Source: Motacilla alba alba (taxonomy: Eukaryota; Chordata; Aves; Passeriformes; Motacillidae). Taken from it: 64,000 nt of DNA. Shown piece by piece: positions 43,231-54,158 of the stretch. Under the pieces are notes generated by a model. The model did no database searches. It saw only the letters and a list, made by a program, of their open reading frames with translations, and was not told the origin of the DNA. The DNA lies in assembly GCF_015832195.1 (NCBI RefSeq), contig NC_052027.1:2728001-2792000 (forward strand), written 5' to 3'. The first letter of the stretch is position 1. Each line of letters opens with the position of its first letter. The translations under genes were made by a program, and so were the position numbers.

Positions 43231-43700
43231 TGTTAGAACCCTAGATACTGAGAATTTTAAACTTTCTGTATAGAAAAACACAGACCCTCAAGAAAACACT
43301 GTATTTAACCTGAAGTCATAGAGAAGACTTCCCAAATTAAATAATAAAACTAAGATTATAAGTGTATAGTTTAAATAGAAGTGTGTAATATAACATAATA
43401 GAAAACTTAAAGTTTTAAAATATAAGAATATATATAAAACTAAAATAGAAGTTTTAAAACAATAACTAGTCCTTCTTCATAAGTTTAAGCAGTATTTTAT
43501 AATTAAACAAAAAAAGCCCACATTACAAGACATAAGTAATTAGTTATTAAGTTAAAAGTAAAAATAATTTAAGTGTCATTTCTTAATTAAATCATTTTTC
43601 CTGAAAAAAATTACAGAAATAAACACAAAACCATTTTATACCTTGTGAATAAAATACCGTAAAACTCACAACTTATAAAACTGTAATATAAATAAGAAAT
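43231..43700. other. AT-rich segment, possible LTR-derived
   Basis: Starts at TGTTAGAACCCTAGATACTG and is over 75 percent A/T by eye (TATAAGAATATATATAAAAC). An A18 run follows at about 43757-43774. The sharp composition change suggests an inserted element, but I cannot prove ends or a target duplication. Confidence 0.3.
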
Positions 43701-46700
43701 AATAAACATCCAAATCCAAACACAAAATACCATCTCAAGAGCTTTCAACCCTAACCCAAAAAAAAAAAAAAAAAGGAAAGAAAAAGAGGAGAGTTCAGTG
43801 CTACAGAGCACAGGGGCTCCACTGCCAAGCCTTCCAGCAAGTGGAGCATGGCAAATTCAGCAGGTAAGGAAATGTGCTCCAAATGCGCTCCAAAGTGTTC
43901 CCAGAGCAGCTCCCAGCAGAGGGATGGCAGAGAGCTCACAGAATTAATCCATCACCTCAGAGCTTTCCCACACCTCAAGGATCTCCTTACTTCACCAGTT
44001 AGCTGGGCAATGTGGAGATTTCTGCTGCATTTCTGCTATAAATGCTGCTCCAGTGCCAGTTTTTACGCAGCTATAGGTCTTTTTCCCCCCCCTGAAAACC
44101 CCCCAAGGTGCAGAGTCACTCAGGGGTTTGGAAAAGAGAGGGAATATTCAAAAGGACTCCATTTTAGTTCAGGTGTCAATGCCACCCATTACTTTTCTCC
44201 TAAAAGCTTTTTGACATCCCAGTGTCAGTGCCATGGAGAGGATAACCTTCACTTGACTCTTCCCCAATCCTGTATTTTGAGACGTTTTCAGTTCTTAAAA
44301 AAGCAGCCCATGCATATGCTGGAGGTGATTAAAATAATCACCCAAATCAGAAAGCTGCTCTTCCTTCCACGGCAAAGCATTTCCAAACCCACTGCAGCAC
44401 ACAAGAGGCACAGAGATATTTTTGGTTTAGATGAAATTCCACTCTCAGGAGGTTTAGTGAGAAAAGTCCATGCATTATTTATCTTACCAAGGACTTCATA
44501 AACATTCTCGGACAGCGCATCTAAAGAAAAAGTTTTCGGTCTGGTTACACAACTTCAGCATTATTTCATAAAATTTATGTGTTTCAACTGTGATTGCAAC
44601 TATGGTGCCTTCCCAATTTTGTAATCCATCAGTCTTCCAGTTTCCAAACCGAAAAAACCACGCTAAAAATGGAATTAATATAATCAAAAAAGAAATATGT
44701 ACGCAAGGCTGTAGCACAATGCAGCAGGAAAACATTCAATTCAATAAGGAGCACAATATAGTTAATTCCCCTGGGCCAAAGTTTTAAGGAATAAACAAGG
44801 AATTTGGGAGGCCAGCTTGCCAGGTCCTGGCTGAGCAGGGCAGCCTTGGGCTGGGCAGGGTGACAGATGGTGCTGTCCCCTGGCTGCACTGATGCTGTGC
44901 AAACCCAATTTCTGGCGTCTCTGCTGGAGCTCTACCCTGAGCTGAGGGGAAGCAAGAGGCGCACGAGCATCTTGGAATCCAAGGGTGTGACCCCAGGAGA
45001 AGGCAGCCAGCACCAGCTCCCCATTCCCACAAACTCTGCCTTATCTGCTCCCAGCTGTTCCCCACAAAATCCTGGAGAGCAATCCCTTCAAGTCTCATCA
45101 GATCACAGCCTATGCTCTGAAATGGTCTAAAGGAGCAATAAATGATTTCTCCTGGTCATATCTCTGCCCACTTAATGGCCCAGCACCTGGGAGAGCTGAT
45201 TTAATTGCTTTTGTCCATCTGGCAGCACTGAGCACAAGGAGCACATTTCTTACAGCTTTGCACGGCTTTTACACACACACAGGGATGGAGAGATGAGGAC
45301 GTGGGGTTTGTCACCTGCAAAGGCACCCAGGAGCCCAGCCTTGCCAGCCCCATCACACCTGCTGGAACCTCAAAATGCCTCTGAACAGCACACGTGCAAT
45401 AAGGACTCCAAAGAAAACCTAGAGTGGAAATCAATCCCTGCTTTAACCCCTTCATGGCCCAGGGGATAAATGTGAGCCTGTGCATGGGCTGTTGTAGCTG
45501 ATGATGGCCAATCATTGAACCCTAGTGATGACATTACTCTCATGGCACTTCCCAGTAAATTGAGATAAGCAGCCACATGGTCACTCTTTCCAGCAGGAGC
45601 ACACAAAAAACCTGCACCAAATTCTGCCCTGGTGGAAGTTCTCAAATAGGTGAGTAAACACCAACATCTGGATTGATCCGAGGAGAGCAGCTGGGACATG
45701 GGGACACCAGGTGACCCCACCGTGGCTCAGAGGGAGAGCAGAAATGCTCTGTCCTCCTGCAGCTGTCTGGAGACTTTCTGAGCCAGATCTGCTCTTTAAT
45801 ACTAATAGGCCTTTTCTCCATAAATTTAAGTACCTTTTTCTTTTAATTAATTGCTTCCCTGCCCATCCTCACTGCACGTAAAACTGTTCTTTCTCCAGCT
45901 CATTTCTGCACTGGGTTAGCTGGGCAGCAGCTCTGAGCACTGGGGCACTAGAGCAGCTCCTGTGACACACAAGTTTAGGTCACTAGACACAATATTTTCC
46001 TGAGTAGGAATTAATCCATATTTTTACATTCATCTCCTTTAATCCTTCTTCCAGTTCTACCGTGGCACCAACCTCTCTTTCAGGGGAAAATCTGGATTTA
46101 ATGTAGTGTACTCGAGGTGGATGTACCACATCCTGCAGCACAAATTGCATGTGGAGATGTTGTGCAGACTTCTGAGAAACCCACAAGTATTTAATTAGCA
46201 AGTTTCCAAGGTATATGGAGTGGAATTAAAAGCGCCATGCTGAAATTTTAGACTGTATTCCTTCACTGCACTATGAAGTGTACTTTGCATAATTCCTGTA
46301 CAAGCCACCATAAAATAAGGGTCTGGCTTCACATATGCACATTTACAGATGTAAGAGCAGCCTAATCCCCCCACGTGTGTCTGGTTTATCCCCTCCACCT
46401 GAAGCCCTGGCCACACATCATTCCTTTTTTAACCAATGAAAACACAGAAATGATTCCAGCACGAGGAGATAACGCTGTAGCAGAGGAATGCCGTGACCTA
46501 CAAACACACAGTGACCATCACCCTCCCTGCTGGTCACAAACCAGCCCAGATCTGAGCTTTGCAGACACACCTGAAAGCACAGCCTGCTAAAAATTCAACT
46601 GTTGTCTGAGGCTTTTGCCATTCTGCATTTCCTTGAGATGCTACATCTCCTAAACGAGTTTAGCACATTTCTGGCTGAAACTAGTTTTATATTAATTGAG

Positions 46701-49700
46701 ATTTTCAACAGCCATTAGCATTTCAGCTCATAGGTCAAGCATGAAGCAGAAAGCAAAGGACAGCAGCAGGTGGGGTGGGTGATGGGGATGAGGCTGTGGC
46801 AGCCAGGCACAAAGGGAAGGGAAGGAAAAGAAATAAAAGCAGGCTGCAGTTTGTGCTCAGATGAGACTGCCAATGACAGCCTCTGCCAACAGAGGTGATG
46901 CAAATTCCCCAAAATTTCAACATGAATTTGCAAAGATGCCTGCTTCTTTTGTACTCTCATCCTGACTCTTTCAAAACACATAATAATGGGAAAATCATGA
47001 GCTTTCTCCTGTTATTACAAACAAACATGAGTTCTAGCAAAGCAACGCCTCCTTGAAGCAGCCCTGCCTCACCTGGAAAGGCTCTCCTGGAACCCAGCAC
47101 ATGCCACAGCCAGTCTGAGCCATTCCAGCTCCTGCTTGGAGCACAACCTTGGCACACACAGAGCCAGGAGAGCTCCACTGGCTGGGAAACGTGGGCAGGG
47201 ATGTGCCAGGCAGAGCTCTGCCAGGCCCGGGGCTAATGAGATTGTTCAGTCAGCAGAAAGCTCAGGGAGAACAGCACAGAACACACTCCAAAGGCACAGC
47301 CAAGGGCTCCTGGGGATTCTGCCACAGGAGGAACCCTGCACTCTCTCAGGTGGCAAAGGAGAGAGAAAATTTACACACCCAGCCCCTGATGGGCTCCAGT
47401 CCAGGCACAGGAAATATCCCAGTGCCAGGAAAATCACCTGACAATGGCAGAAACCACTGCAGGGCACCGAGGGCTCCGCTTGGCGATTCTCACAGCGTGG
47501 GTTTGTGTTTGCTGGAGAGCTCCCTGTGCCGGTAACGAGGTGACACGAGCAGGGGGAAAGGGGGTTTAATTGCAAATAAATTACCTCTACAGCAGAAAAC
47601 AGCTATTATTCCCACTCAGTCCATTAAGAGCTATCTTTTCCTGCTGCATCCCAGGCAGGTGAACTCACTCAGATGTACAACACTGGCAATACTGTCAGAT
47701 ATCAAAACCCCTAAATCTGAGCTGCCTGCTCCATCTGTGCCAGGAAAAATGCACGCTCACAGAGCTCAGAGATGCTCAGTGTATTCCCAAAACCTCAAGA
47801 GAAAAATCCTGGCAGGCTTCACACAAAAAATCTTGAACCCCAAGAAAAATGACCCCAAAAGTGCAGCAAATCCCCCCTCTCAGTTTTACCCTGCATCTCA
47901 GCACAATGGCAGTGAAAGTCACTGGCACACTGCGTGTTCCTCATTCAAATTGCAGCCAGTGGCTCGTGACCAGGGAGAGTTTCACAGCAGGCAGGCTCTG
48001 TACTCTCTGCCTGCCTCTGATTCTCCTCCTCCTGTGTAATAACAGAGATTAGCTCTTTCAGCTTCCTGCAGGATCTCCCCACACTTGCTTTACCTGATAA
48101 GTCAAGGCCATTAAGCTTCCAACATTTTCGACATTGCCAGAGATACAAGGGATTACTTAGAAAAGAAAAAAAATCGAGTTAAACGTAGTGATTTCCCACA
48201 GACACTGCATGGGAGTGTTTAAGGGTACAAGTGGAACACAATCCACATCACTCTGAAATCCCCATGTGCCTGTGTGGACAGCCAGCAGTATCCATCAGTT
48301 TGGGAATCTTGGTGTGATTCTACAAGAGGATCCAGTGGGACTCACAGTCTGCCAAAGCAGCAGCACCACAGGAATTGATTTATGGCAATAATTGTAGGAT
48401 TTGGCCCAGTTTGTGCATTAGGAATCTGAGTAGCTGAGCAAACAAGACGGCATTAGAGATTCATGGATGATTCATACTGATTCTGCACTTCCTACTTTCC
48501 CTGTTTTCACCTAGAATCTCCAACAATTTCCTTTTTCCATGGAGAATTCCACAGCTCAACAAAACCCCCACTATAAAAAACACACACTGAGTAGCCCAGC
48601 CCACCAGGGGAGACACTCTGGGTTCACCTGCATTTTTGGGAGCTCATTTTTAGAGACTCATGAGGAAGATGGGACAAATTTTTCTCAGGATCTCCAGGGA
48701 GGAAAGAGCTCAGGAATCATACCAGGAGTGCCTGAGACATTCTGCTAAGTAGCATAATGCTGCCATTTATCTGGTCATCGCTTTCTTCCTACAGCTTCTG
48801 TTAATGGAAATGTTTTTTGGCAAAGCTTTCAGAGAAATCAAGTTGTTGATAAGGTGAGGATTATTTCTGAGCACAGCAGCAATTTTCTGCACTTGCTCTG
48901 GTAGGTTTACCATTGTAAGGGAAAAGCATCATTCAAAACACTCCAAACCCCAATGATTTTCTAGCTGCAACAGTTGCTTTTCCCCATTAATACCTTTTTT
49001 TTTTCCGAGGCACTAAATCAAAACATCCATCAAGCGCACTGAAGACAGCTGGCTGACAATATATTGAATATATCTACTGTAGCTGTGAAAGGAAGGGAAG
49101 AGACTCTGTAATTGTGCTTCTCTCTCCTCGGGATCCACATTCATCATCCCTTTCAGCACTGGCAGGGTGCAGAGCAGCAGCTGTCAGTACCTTCAGGTGA
49201 TCACAGGAGATCTTTCATCACGCGCATCACAAGCCCAGGGTGTATTTTAAGGCACAGTTGATCTTTAGAGGTACAATTTGACTCCAGCTAGGTGGCTGAG
49301 CAGAAAACAATGAGGAAGCAACAGAGGCAGCAAAACACACTGTTCGAAGGGCCTGAAAGCCTCGGAAAAACAGGATTGCTTGGGAAAATATGATTTACCT
49401 GTTTATCCAGTGCCTGGGGAAAATGTTTTGAGGGAAATTGAGCAAAACTAAATCTATTCCCTCAGCTCATGAGGGGTTGGTAAAGTATCTCCCAAGGCCA
49501 CAAAAGAAGATTTAGAAACAACCCAGAGGAAATGCCCACTAACTGGAAGGCAATTTAGGGGCCTGCTTTTCCTTTACTTTTGGTTTTTCCTTTCCATGGC
49601 AACAGCAAAACCCACTCACCTAAATCCCATCACCAAATATGAAATCTTTGTTTCAAAAGCTGGAGCTGCTGCTGGTTCCCCATGATGTGACTTTCTGAAC

Positions 49701-49877
49701 ACTGAGCACAAACCCATTATCATCCCCCAGTTTTGGGAAAAACTCCACTCCACCCTCCTGGAAATTAAAGTAAATAAAATCAAATTAGAAGTACAGCAAG
49801 TAAATATCAGGAGGGGAAAGTTCTGCATGAACAATTAAAATCTGCTGAAATTATGTGAAACTGCAAGGGGAAGCTTC

Positions 49878-49882
49878 AAGTT
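49878..49882. repeat. Target-site duplication, left copy (AAGTT)
   Basis: AAGTT immediately before the TG of the left LTR. It matches the bases immediately after the CA of the right LTR. Confidence 0.92.
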
Positions 49883-50009
49883 TGTCCTAGTTTAGGGCAA
49901 ATTTGGGAGAAAATCTGCAAAAGGAGGCCCCTCCAGAAAGCAAACCCACACAGCCCCTCCCTCCAACCGGTTCGGGAAGGATTCCTCGGAGAGAAGTGGA
50001 AAGAACCTG

Positions 50010-50015
50010 TTTATT
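50010..50015 (-). terminator. LTR polyadenylation signal AATAAA
   Basis: AATAAA on the minus strand (TTATTT context on the plus strand), about 130 nt before the LTR end. It is repeated at 56369-56374 in the 5' LTR. This is the expected place near the R/U5 border. Confidence 0.65.
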
Positions 50016-50439
50016 TAACAGGCAAAGCACCCCCCAGCACACAGAATGAACAATACCAGATGATAACACTCCTTCACCACTCTGAAAAGGATGACAAATT
50101 CAGAAAGTCTCTCTTGGGGGGTGGTTGCTCTGTTGTCAGTCCCTCCGGCGCTGGAGATGGCTGCTACAAGCCACGAGGTGCAAGCTCTCGGTGTTTCCAG
50201 GTCCCAGTCCAGAGCAGGTTCCAGTAGTTCCAAAAAGGGGAGGGAAAGAAAAAAAGGGAAAAAAAAAGAAAAAAAGAAAAAAAGGAAAAAAACAGTCCAG
50301 GAAAAAAAAAAAAAAATTGGACTGCTTAGCTAAACTAGCTAATGAGCAGAAGCAGAAGCAAAAGCAAGAGCAAAGCAGGAGCAAAGCAGAAGCCAGAGCA
50401 AGAGCAAAGCAAAAAGCCCAGCAAAAAGCAAAAGCCGCA

Positions 50440-50446
50440 CTATAAA
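50440..50446 (-). promoter_or_regulatory. Possible TATA-like core promoter element in the LTR
   Basis: The minus strand reads GTTTATAGTGC here, about 165 nt into the LTR; the same site recurs in the 5' LTR at 56799-56805. The match is imperfect and is offered only as the best candidate. Confidence 0.3.
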
Positions 50447-50611
50447 CTCCCTGTCTCTGTGTCCCGCCAGCCGTGGGGGAGCGGGCAGATAACAAAACCC
50501 AAAACAAAACATTCACTCTTCAGAGCCAGTCTTGAAGGCACAGAACATAATATCCAGCATAAACAGAACACACAAATGGGGATACAAGCATCATAACGTC
50601 ACCCTAGGACA

Positions 50612-50622
50612 TTCCACCCCTT
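50612..50622 (-). other. Polypurine tract
   Basis: The minus strand reads AAGGGGTGGAA (one T inside) directly before the 3' LTR TG. It is the plus-strand DNA primer site of reverse transcription. Confidence 0.75.
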
Positions 50623-50975
50623 ATCCCCATATCATCAACATACCACACATCATGCATTTTATTCAAGTAAAACTTTCATCCATTACCCCCAAAAATTACA
50701 AGCTATACCCATCATGCCCTCATCGCATCCCCACACCGGACCACTGAATCCAGGCCCCATACCACAGAGCTGCAGGATTCCCCACTTTCATTTTACTCAC
50801 TCAAAACTCCATCTTTCACTTGCTCAAACCTTCAACACCTACCCATTTCCTTCTCCATCTTTCACTTGCTTAGACCTTTCACACTTACACATTTCTTTCT
50901 ATCTCATGTCTGTATGGTTTAATGTACAGACAATGGCAGTAACATCCAACAAACAGTAATATTTGCATATCATTC
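50623..50975 (-). other. Provirus 3' untranslated region, no env
   Basis: About 350 nt between the end of pol and the polypurine tract. On the plus strand it is rich in CCA/CAT text. No open frame with signal peptide, fusion peptide or membrane anchor fits here, so the element never had, or has completely lost, an envelope gene. Confidence 0.8.
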
Positions 50976-53900
50976 TCACCCCACAATCAGATCTCCCTGA
51001 GGTACACATCGTGTTGTTCCATCTCTCTGCATTATCCACCATGTGCAACCTGGTCCCTGAGCGAAGACAACCCCACGAATGGGTTTGTCTGTACTTGAGG
51101 CAGGATTGATCCACACGGTCTTCCCTAACAAACCCCTGACATGTACCACCGGGACTTTATCTCCATCTGTTATATTCAGGGACTCAGATTGGGCAGGACC
51201 TGCTCGGTTGGTGGAACCTCGGGTGTTAACTAACCAGGTGGCCTTTGCTAAATGCTGCTCCCAATTTTTGAAAGATCCCCCACCCAAGGCTTTCAACTGG
51301 GTTTTTAACAGTCCATTGTACCTCTCCACTTTGCCTGCAGCTGGTGCATGGTAGGGGATATGGTACACCCACTCAATGCCATGTTCTCTGGCCCAGGTGT
51401 TGACAAGGCTGTTCTTGAAATGAGTCCCGTTGTCTGACTCAATCCTCTCAGGGGTACCATGCCTCCAAAGGACCTGCTTTTCAAGGCCCAGGATGGTGTT
51501 ACGGGCTGTAGCATGAGACACAGGGTAGGTTTCCAACCATCCTGTAGTGGCTTCTACCATGGTCAGCACGTAGCGCTTGCCTTGGCGTGTCTGGGGCAGT
51601 GTGATGTAGTCAATCTGCCAGGCCTCTCCATACTTATACTTGGACCACCGCCCACCATACCACAGGGGCTTCACTCGCTTGGCCTGTTTGATGGCAGCAC
51701 ACGTCTCACAGTCATGGATGACCTGTGAAATACTGTCCATGGATAAATCCACCCCTCGGTCTCGTGCCCACTTATAGGTGGCATCTCTACCCTGATGACC
51801 TGAGGCATCATGGGCCCATCGAGCTAGGAATAACTCTCCCTTATGTTCCCAATCTAGATCTATCTTGGACACTCCTATCTTTGAAGCCTGGTCTACCTGC
51901 TCATTGTTTTGGTGCTCCTCATTCGCTCTGCTCTTGGGGACATGGGCATCCACATGGCGGACCTTCACAGGTAGCCTCCCTACCCTGGTAGCGATGTCTT
52001 TCCACTCTTCAGCAGCCCAAATTGGTTTCCCTCTACGCTGCCAATTAGTCTTTTTCCACCTTTCCAGCCAACCCCACAGAGCATTGGCTACCATCCATGA
52101 GTCAGTGTAGAGGTAGAGCTTTGGCCACTTCTCTCTTTCAGCAATGTCCAGGGCCAGCTGTATAGCTTTGAGTTCTGCAAATTGGCTCGATCCACCTTCT
52201 CCTTCGATAGCTTGTGCAACCTGTCGTGTGGGGCTCCATACGGCTGCTTTCCACTTCCGATTCATTCCAACGATGCGACAGGACCCATCAGTGAAAAGAG
52301 CATAGCGTGTTTCCTCTGGGGGCAGTTGGTTATATGGTGGAGCTTCTTCAGCCCGTGTCACTGGTTCTTGTTCTTCGTCTGTGACACCAAAACTTTCACC
52401 TTCGGGCCAATTTGTAATTACCTCCAAAATCCCAGGGCGATTCAGTTTACCTATACGGGCGCGCTGTGTGATAAGAGCAATCCACTTGCTCCATGTAGCA
52501 CTGGTGGCATGGTGGGTGGAAGGAACCTTCCCTTTGAACATCCATCCCAGCACCGGTAGTCGGGGTGCCAGGAGGAGTTGTGCTTCTATACCAATCACTT
52601 CTGAGGCAGCTTGGACTCCTTCATAGGCAGCCAAGATCTCTTTCTCTATTGGAGTGTAGTTAGATTCAGACCCTCTGTAGCTTCGACTCCAAAATCCCAG
52701 TGGTCGACCCCGAGTCTCCCCAGGCACCTTCTGCCAAAGACTCCAAGACAGACCATGGTTCCCGGCTGCAGAGTAGAGCATGTTTCTCACCTCTGGTCCT
52801 GTCCTGACCGGGCCAAGGGCTACTGCATGAGCAATCTCCTGCTTGATCTGGACAAAGGCTTGTTGCTGCTCAGGGCCCCAGTGGAAATTGTTCTTCTTCC
52901 GGGTGACCAGGTAAAGAGGGCTCACAATCTGACTGTACTCGGGAACGTGCATTCTCCAAAAGCCTATGGCACCTAAGAAAGCTTGTGCCTCCTTCTTATT
53001 GGTCGGTGGAGACATAGCTGTGATCTTGTTGATAACATCCATAGGAATCTGACGCCGACCATCTTGCCACTTTACTCCTAGGAACTGAATCTCACGAGCT
53101 GGTCCCTTTACTTTGCTCTTTTTGATGGCAAAACCAGCTCCCAGGAGGATTCGGATAATTTTCTCTCCTTTCTCAAACACTTCTGCAGCTGTGTTCCCCC
53201 ATACAATGATGTCATCAATATATTGTAGATGTTCTGGAGCCTCACCCTTTTCTAGTGCAGTCTGGATCAGTCCATGGCAGATAGTAGGACTGTGCTTCCA
53301 CCCCTGGGGCAGTCGGTTCCAGGTGTACTGCACTCCCCTCCACGTGAAGGCAAACTGAGGCCTGCATTCTGCTGCCAGAGGAATGGAGAAAAATGCATTG
53401 GCAATATCGATAGTGGCATACCACTTCGCTGCCTTGGACTCCAGCTCGTACTGGAGCTCTAATATGTCTGGCACGGCAGCACTCAGTGGTGGAGTCACTT
53501 CATTCAATGCACGGTAGTCCACCGTCAATCTCCATTCTCCTTCAGATTTACGCACAGGCCAAATAGGGCTATTAAAGGGTGAGTGGGTCTTGCTGACCAC
53601 CCCTTGGCTCTCCAGCTCTCGGATCATCTTATGGATGGGAATCACAGCATCTCGAGTGGTTCTATACTGTCGACGATGCACTATGGAGGTGGCAATTGGT
53701 ACCTGTTGCTCTTCTCCCTTTAGAAGTCCTACTGCACATGGATTCTCGGACAGTCCAGGCAAGGTGTTCAATTGCTGGACACCCTCTGTCGCTACAGCTG
53801 CTATCCCAAATGCCCACTTGAGTCCTTTTGGGTCTTTGAAATACCCACTTCGGAGATAATCTATGCCCAAAATACATGGGGCCTCTGGGCCAGTCACAAT

Positions 53901-54155
53901 AGGGTGTTTCTTCCACTCATTTCCCGTCAGGCTCACATCAGCTTCCACCAAAGTGAAATCCTGTGATCCCCCTGTCACACCAGCAATAGAAACGGATTCT
54001 GTCCCCACATATCTTGATGGGATCAATGTGCACTGGGCACCAGTGTCAACCAAAGCCTTATACTCCTGTGGTTCAGATGTGCCAGGCCAACGAATCCACA
54101 CAGTCCAGAAAACACGATTTTCCCTAGCCTCTACCTGGCTAGAGGCAGGGCCCCT
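50976..54155 (-). CDS. pol: ERV pro-pol: protease, reverse transcriptase, RNase H, integrase
   Basis: Open from the codon after the gag amber stop to TAA/TAG-type termination at 50976; from the first GTG-like codon (54101) it is 1041 residues. Numbering from there: aspartic protease LVDTGAQ (catalytic D19); reverse transcriptase with D232 in TIDIANAFF, LPQGW at 264-268 and YIDD at 294-297; a tether/connection domain of about 430-570; RNase H with TDGS at 604-607, E643, YTDS at 665-668 and D737; integrase zinc finger H764, H769, C798 and C801; catalytic D831, D890 and E926, with the DD35E spacing exact. All catalytic residues are present. It has no ATG near its start and the same frame as gag, so expression by readthrough is the simplest model. 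There is no dUTPase domain. Confidence 0.93.
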   Translation of the reverse strand, partial: RGPASSQVEARENRVFWTVWIRWPGTSEPQEYKALVDTGAQCTLIPSRYVGTESVSIAGVTGGSQDFTLVEADVSLTGNEWKKHPIVTGPEAPCILGIDYLRSGYFKDPKGLKWAFGIAAVATEGVQQLNTLPGLSENPCAVGLLKGEEQQVPIATSIVHRRQYRTTRDAVIPIHKMIRELESQGVVSKTHSPFNSPIWPVRKSEGEWRLTVDYRALNEVTPPLSAAVPDILELQYELESKAAKWYATIDIANAFFSIPLAAECRPQFAFTWRGVQYTWNRLPQGWKHSPTICHGLIQTALEKGEAPEHLQYIDDIIVWGNTAAEVFEKGEKIIRILLGAGFAIKKSKVKGPAREIQFLGVKWQDGRRQIPMDVINKITAMSPPTNKKEAQAFLGAIGFWRMHVPEYSQIVSPLYLVTRKKNNFHWGPEQQQAFVQIKQEIAHAVALGPVRTGPEVRNMLYSAAGNHGLSWSLWQKVPGETRGRPLGFWSRSYRGSESNYTPIEKEILAAYEGVQAASEVIGIEAQLLLAPRLPVLGWMFKGKVPSTHHATSATWSKWIALITQRARIGKLNRPGILEVITNWPEGESFGVTDEEQEPVTRAEEAPPYNQLPPEETRYALFTDGSCRIVGMNRKWKAAVWSPTRQVAQAIEGEGGSSQFAELKAIQLALDIAEREKWPKLYLYTDSWMVANALWGWLERWKKTNWQRRGKPIWAAEEWKDIATRVGRLPVKVRHVDAHVPKSRANEEHQNNEQVDQASKIGVSKIDLDWEHKGELFLARWAHDASGHQGRDATYKWARDRGVDLSMDSISQVIHDCETCAAIKQAKRVKPLWYGGRWSKYKYGEAWQIDYITLPQTRQGKRYVLTMVEATTGWLETYPVSHATARNTILGLEKQVLWRHGTPERIESDNGTHFKNSLVNTWAREHGIEWVYHIPYHAPAAGKVERYNGLLKTQLKALGGGSFKNWEQHLAKATWLVNTRGSTNRAGPAQSESLNITDGDKVPVVHVRGLLGKTVWINPASSTDKPIRGVVFAQGPGCTWWIMQRDGTTRCVPQGDLIVG

Positions 54156-54158
54156 CTA
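54081..54158 (-). promoter_or_regulatory. Candidate stop-codon readthrough signal: amber codon plus H-type pseudoknot
   Basis: The gag stop is TAG at 54158-54156. After a 9-nt spacer comes a perfect 7-bp stem (GCCTCTA at 54146-54140 with TAGAGGC at 54133-54127) enclosing the loop GCCAGG. That loop is the exact complement of CCTGGC at 54086-54081, 40 nt downstream, so a two-stem pseudoknot can form. Pol follows in the same frame with no other stop. This resembles murine leukemia virus, where UAG, an 8-nt spacer and a pseudoknot drive readthrough. Function here is inferred from structure only. Confidence 0.7.

Larger units (their letters stand above)
38315..49877. other. Region upstream of the first CHL1 coding exon, left of the provirus
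   Basis: No coding exon was recognised. It is probably a 5'UTR intron or the 5' flank of CHL1, because the first coding exon begins with a splice acceptor. It holds CR1 fragments at 39040-39262 and 41886-42300 and an AT-rich segment at 43231-43700. Moderately GC-rich text at 39440-39900 is not a clear CpG island. From 43775 to 49877 I see no named element. Confidence 0.55.
49883..50611 (-). repeat. 3' LTR of the provirus (729 bp)
   Basis: Bounded by TG and CA on either strand. On the minus strand it begins TGTCCTAGGGTGACG and ends AACTAGGACA. It contains a repeated GCAAAA/GCAGAA tract (50341-50435 on the plus strand) and a purine-rich plus-strand tract (50230-50320). As the LTR nearest to CHL1 in the same direction, it could start transcripts toward that gene. 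Confidence 0.95.

Noticed and set aside
43848..44501. 217-codon open frame on the plus strand, the longest outside the provirus and the spurious 228-codon frame at 41132-41818
   Set aside because: No recognisable domain, no repeated pattern, no supporting splice or promoter context. It looks like chance in non-coding sequence.
50125..50445. Lysine-rich frame in the LTR (and its twin at 56484-56804)
   Set aside because: It arises from the A/G-rich low-complexity tract of the LTR, antisense to the provirus.
54156..54158. The gag amber codon as a simple inactivating mutation
   Set aside because: Possible, but both sides remain fully open, pol has no ATG start nearby, the LTRs are identical, and a structured signal follows at the right distance. 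A programmed stop is the better reading.
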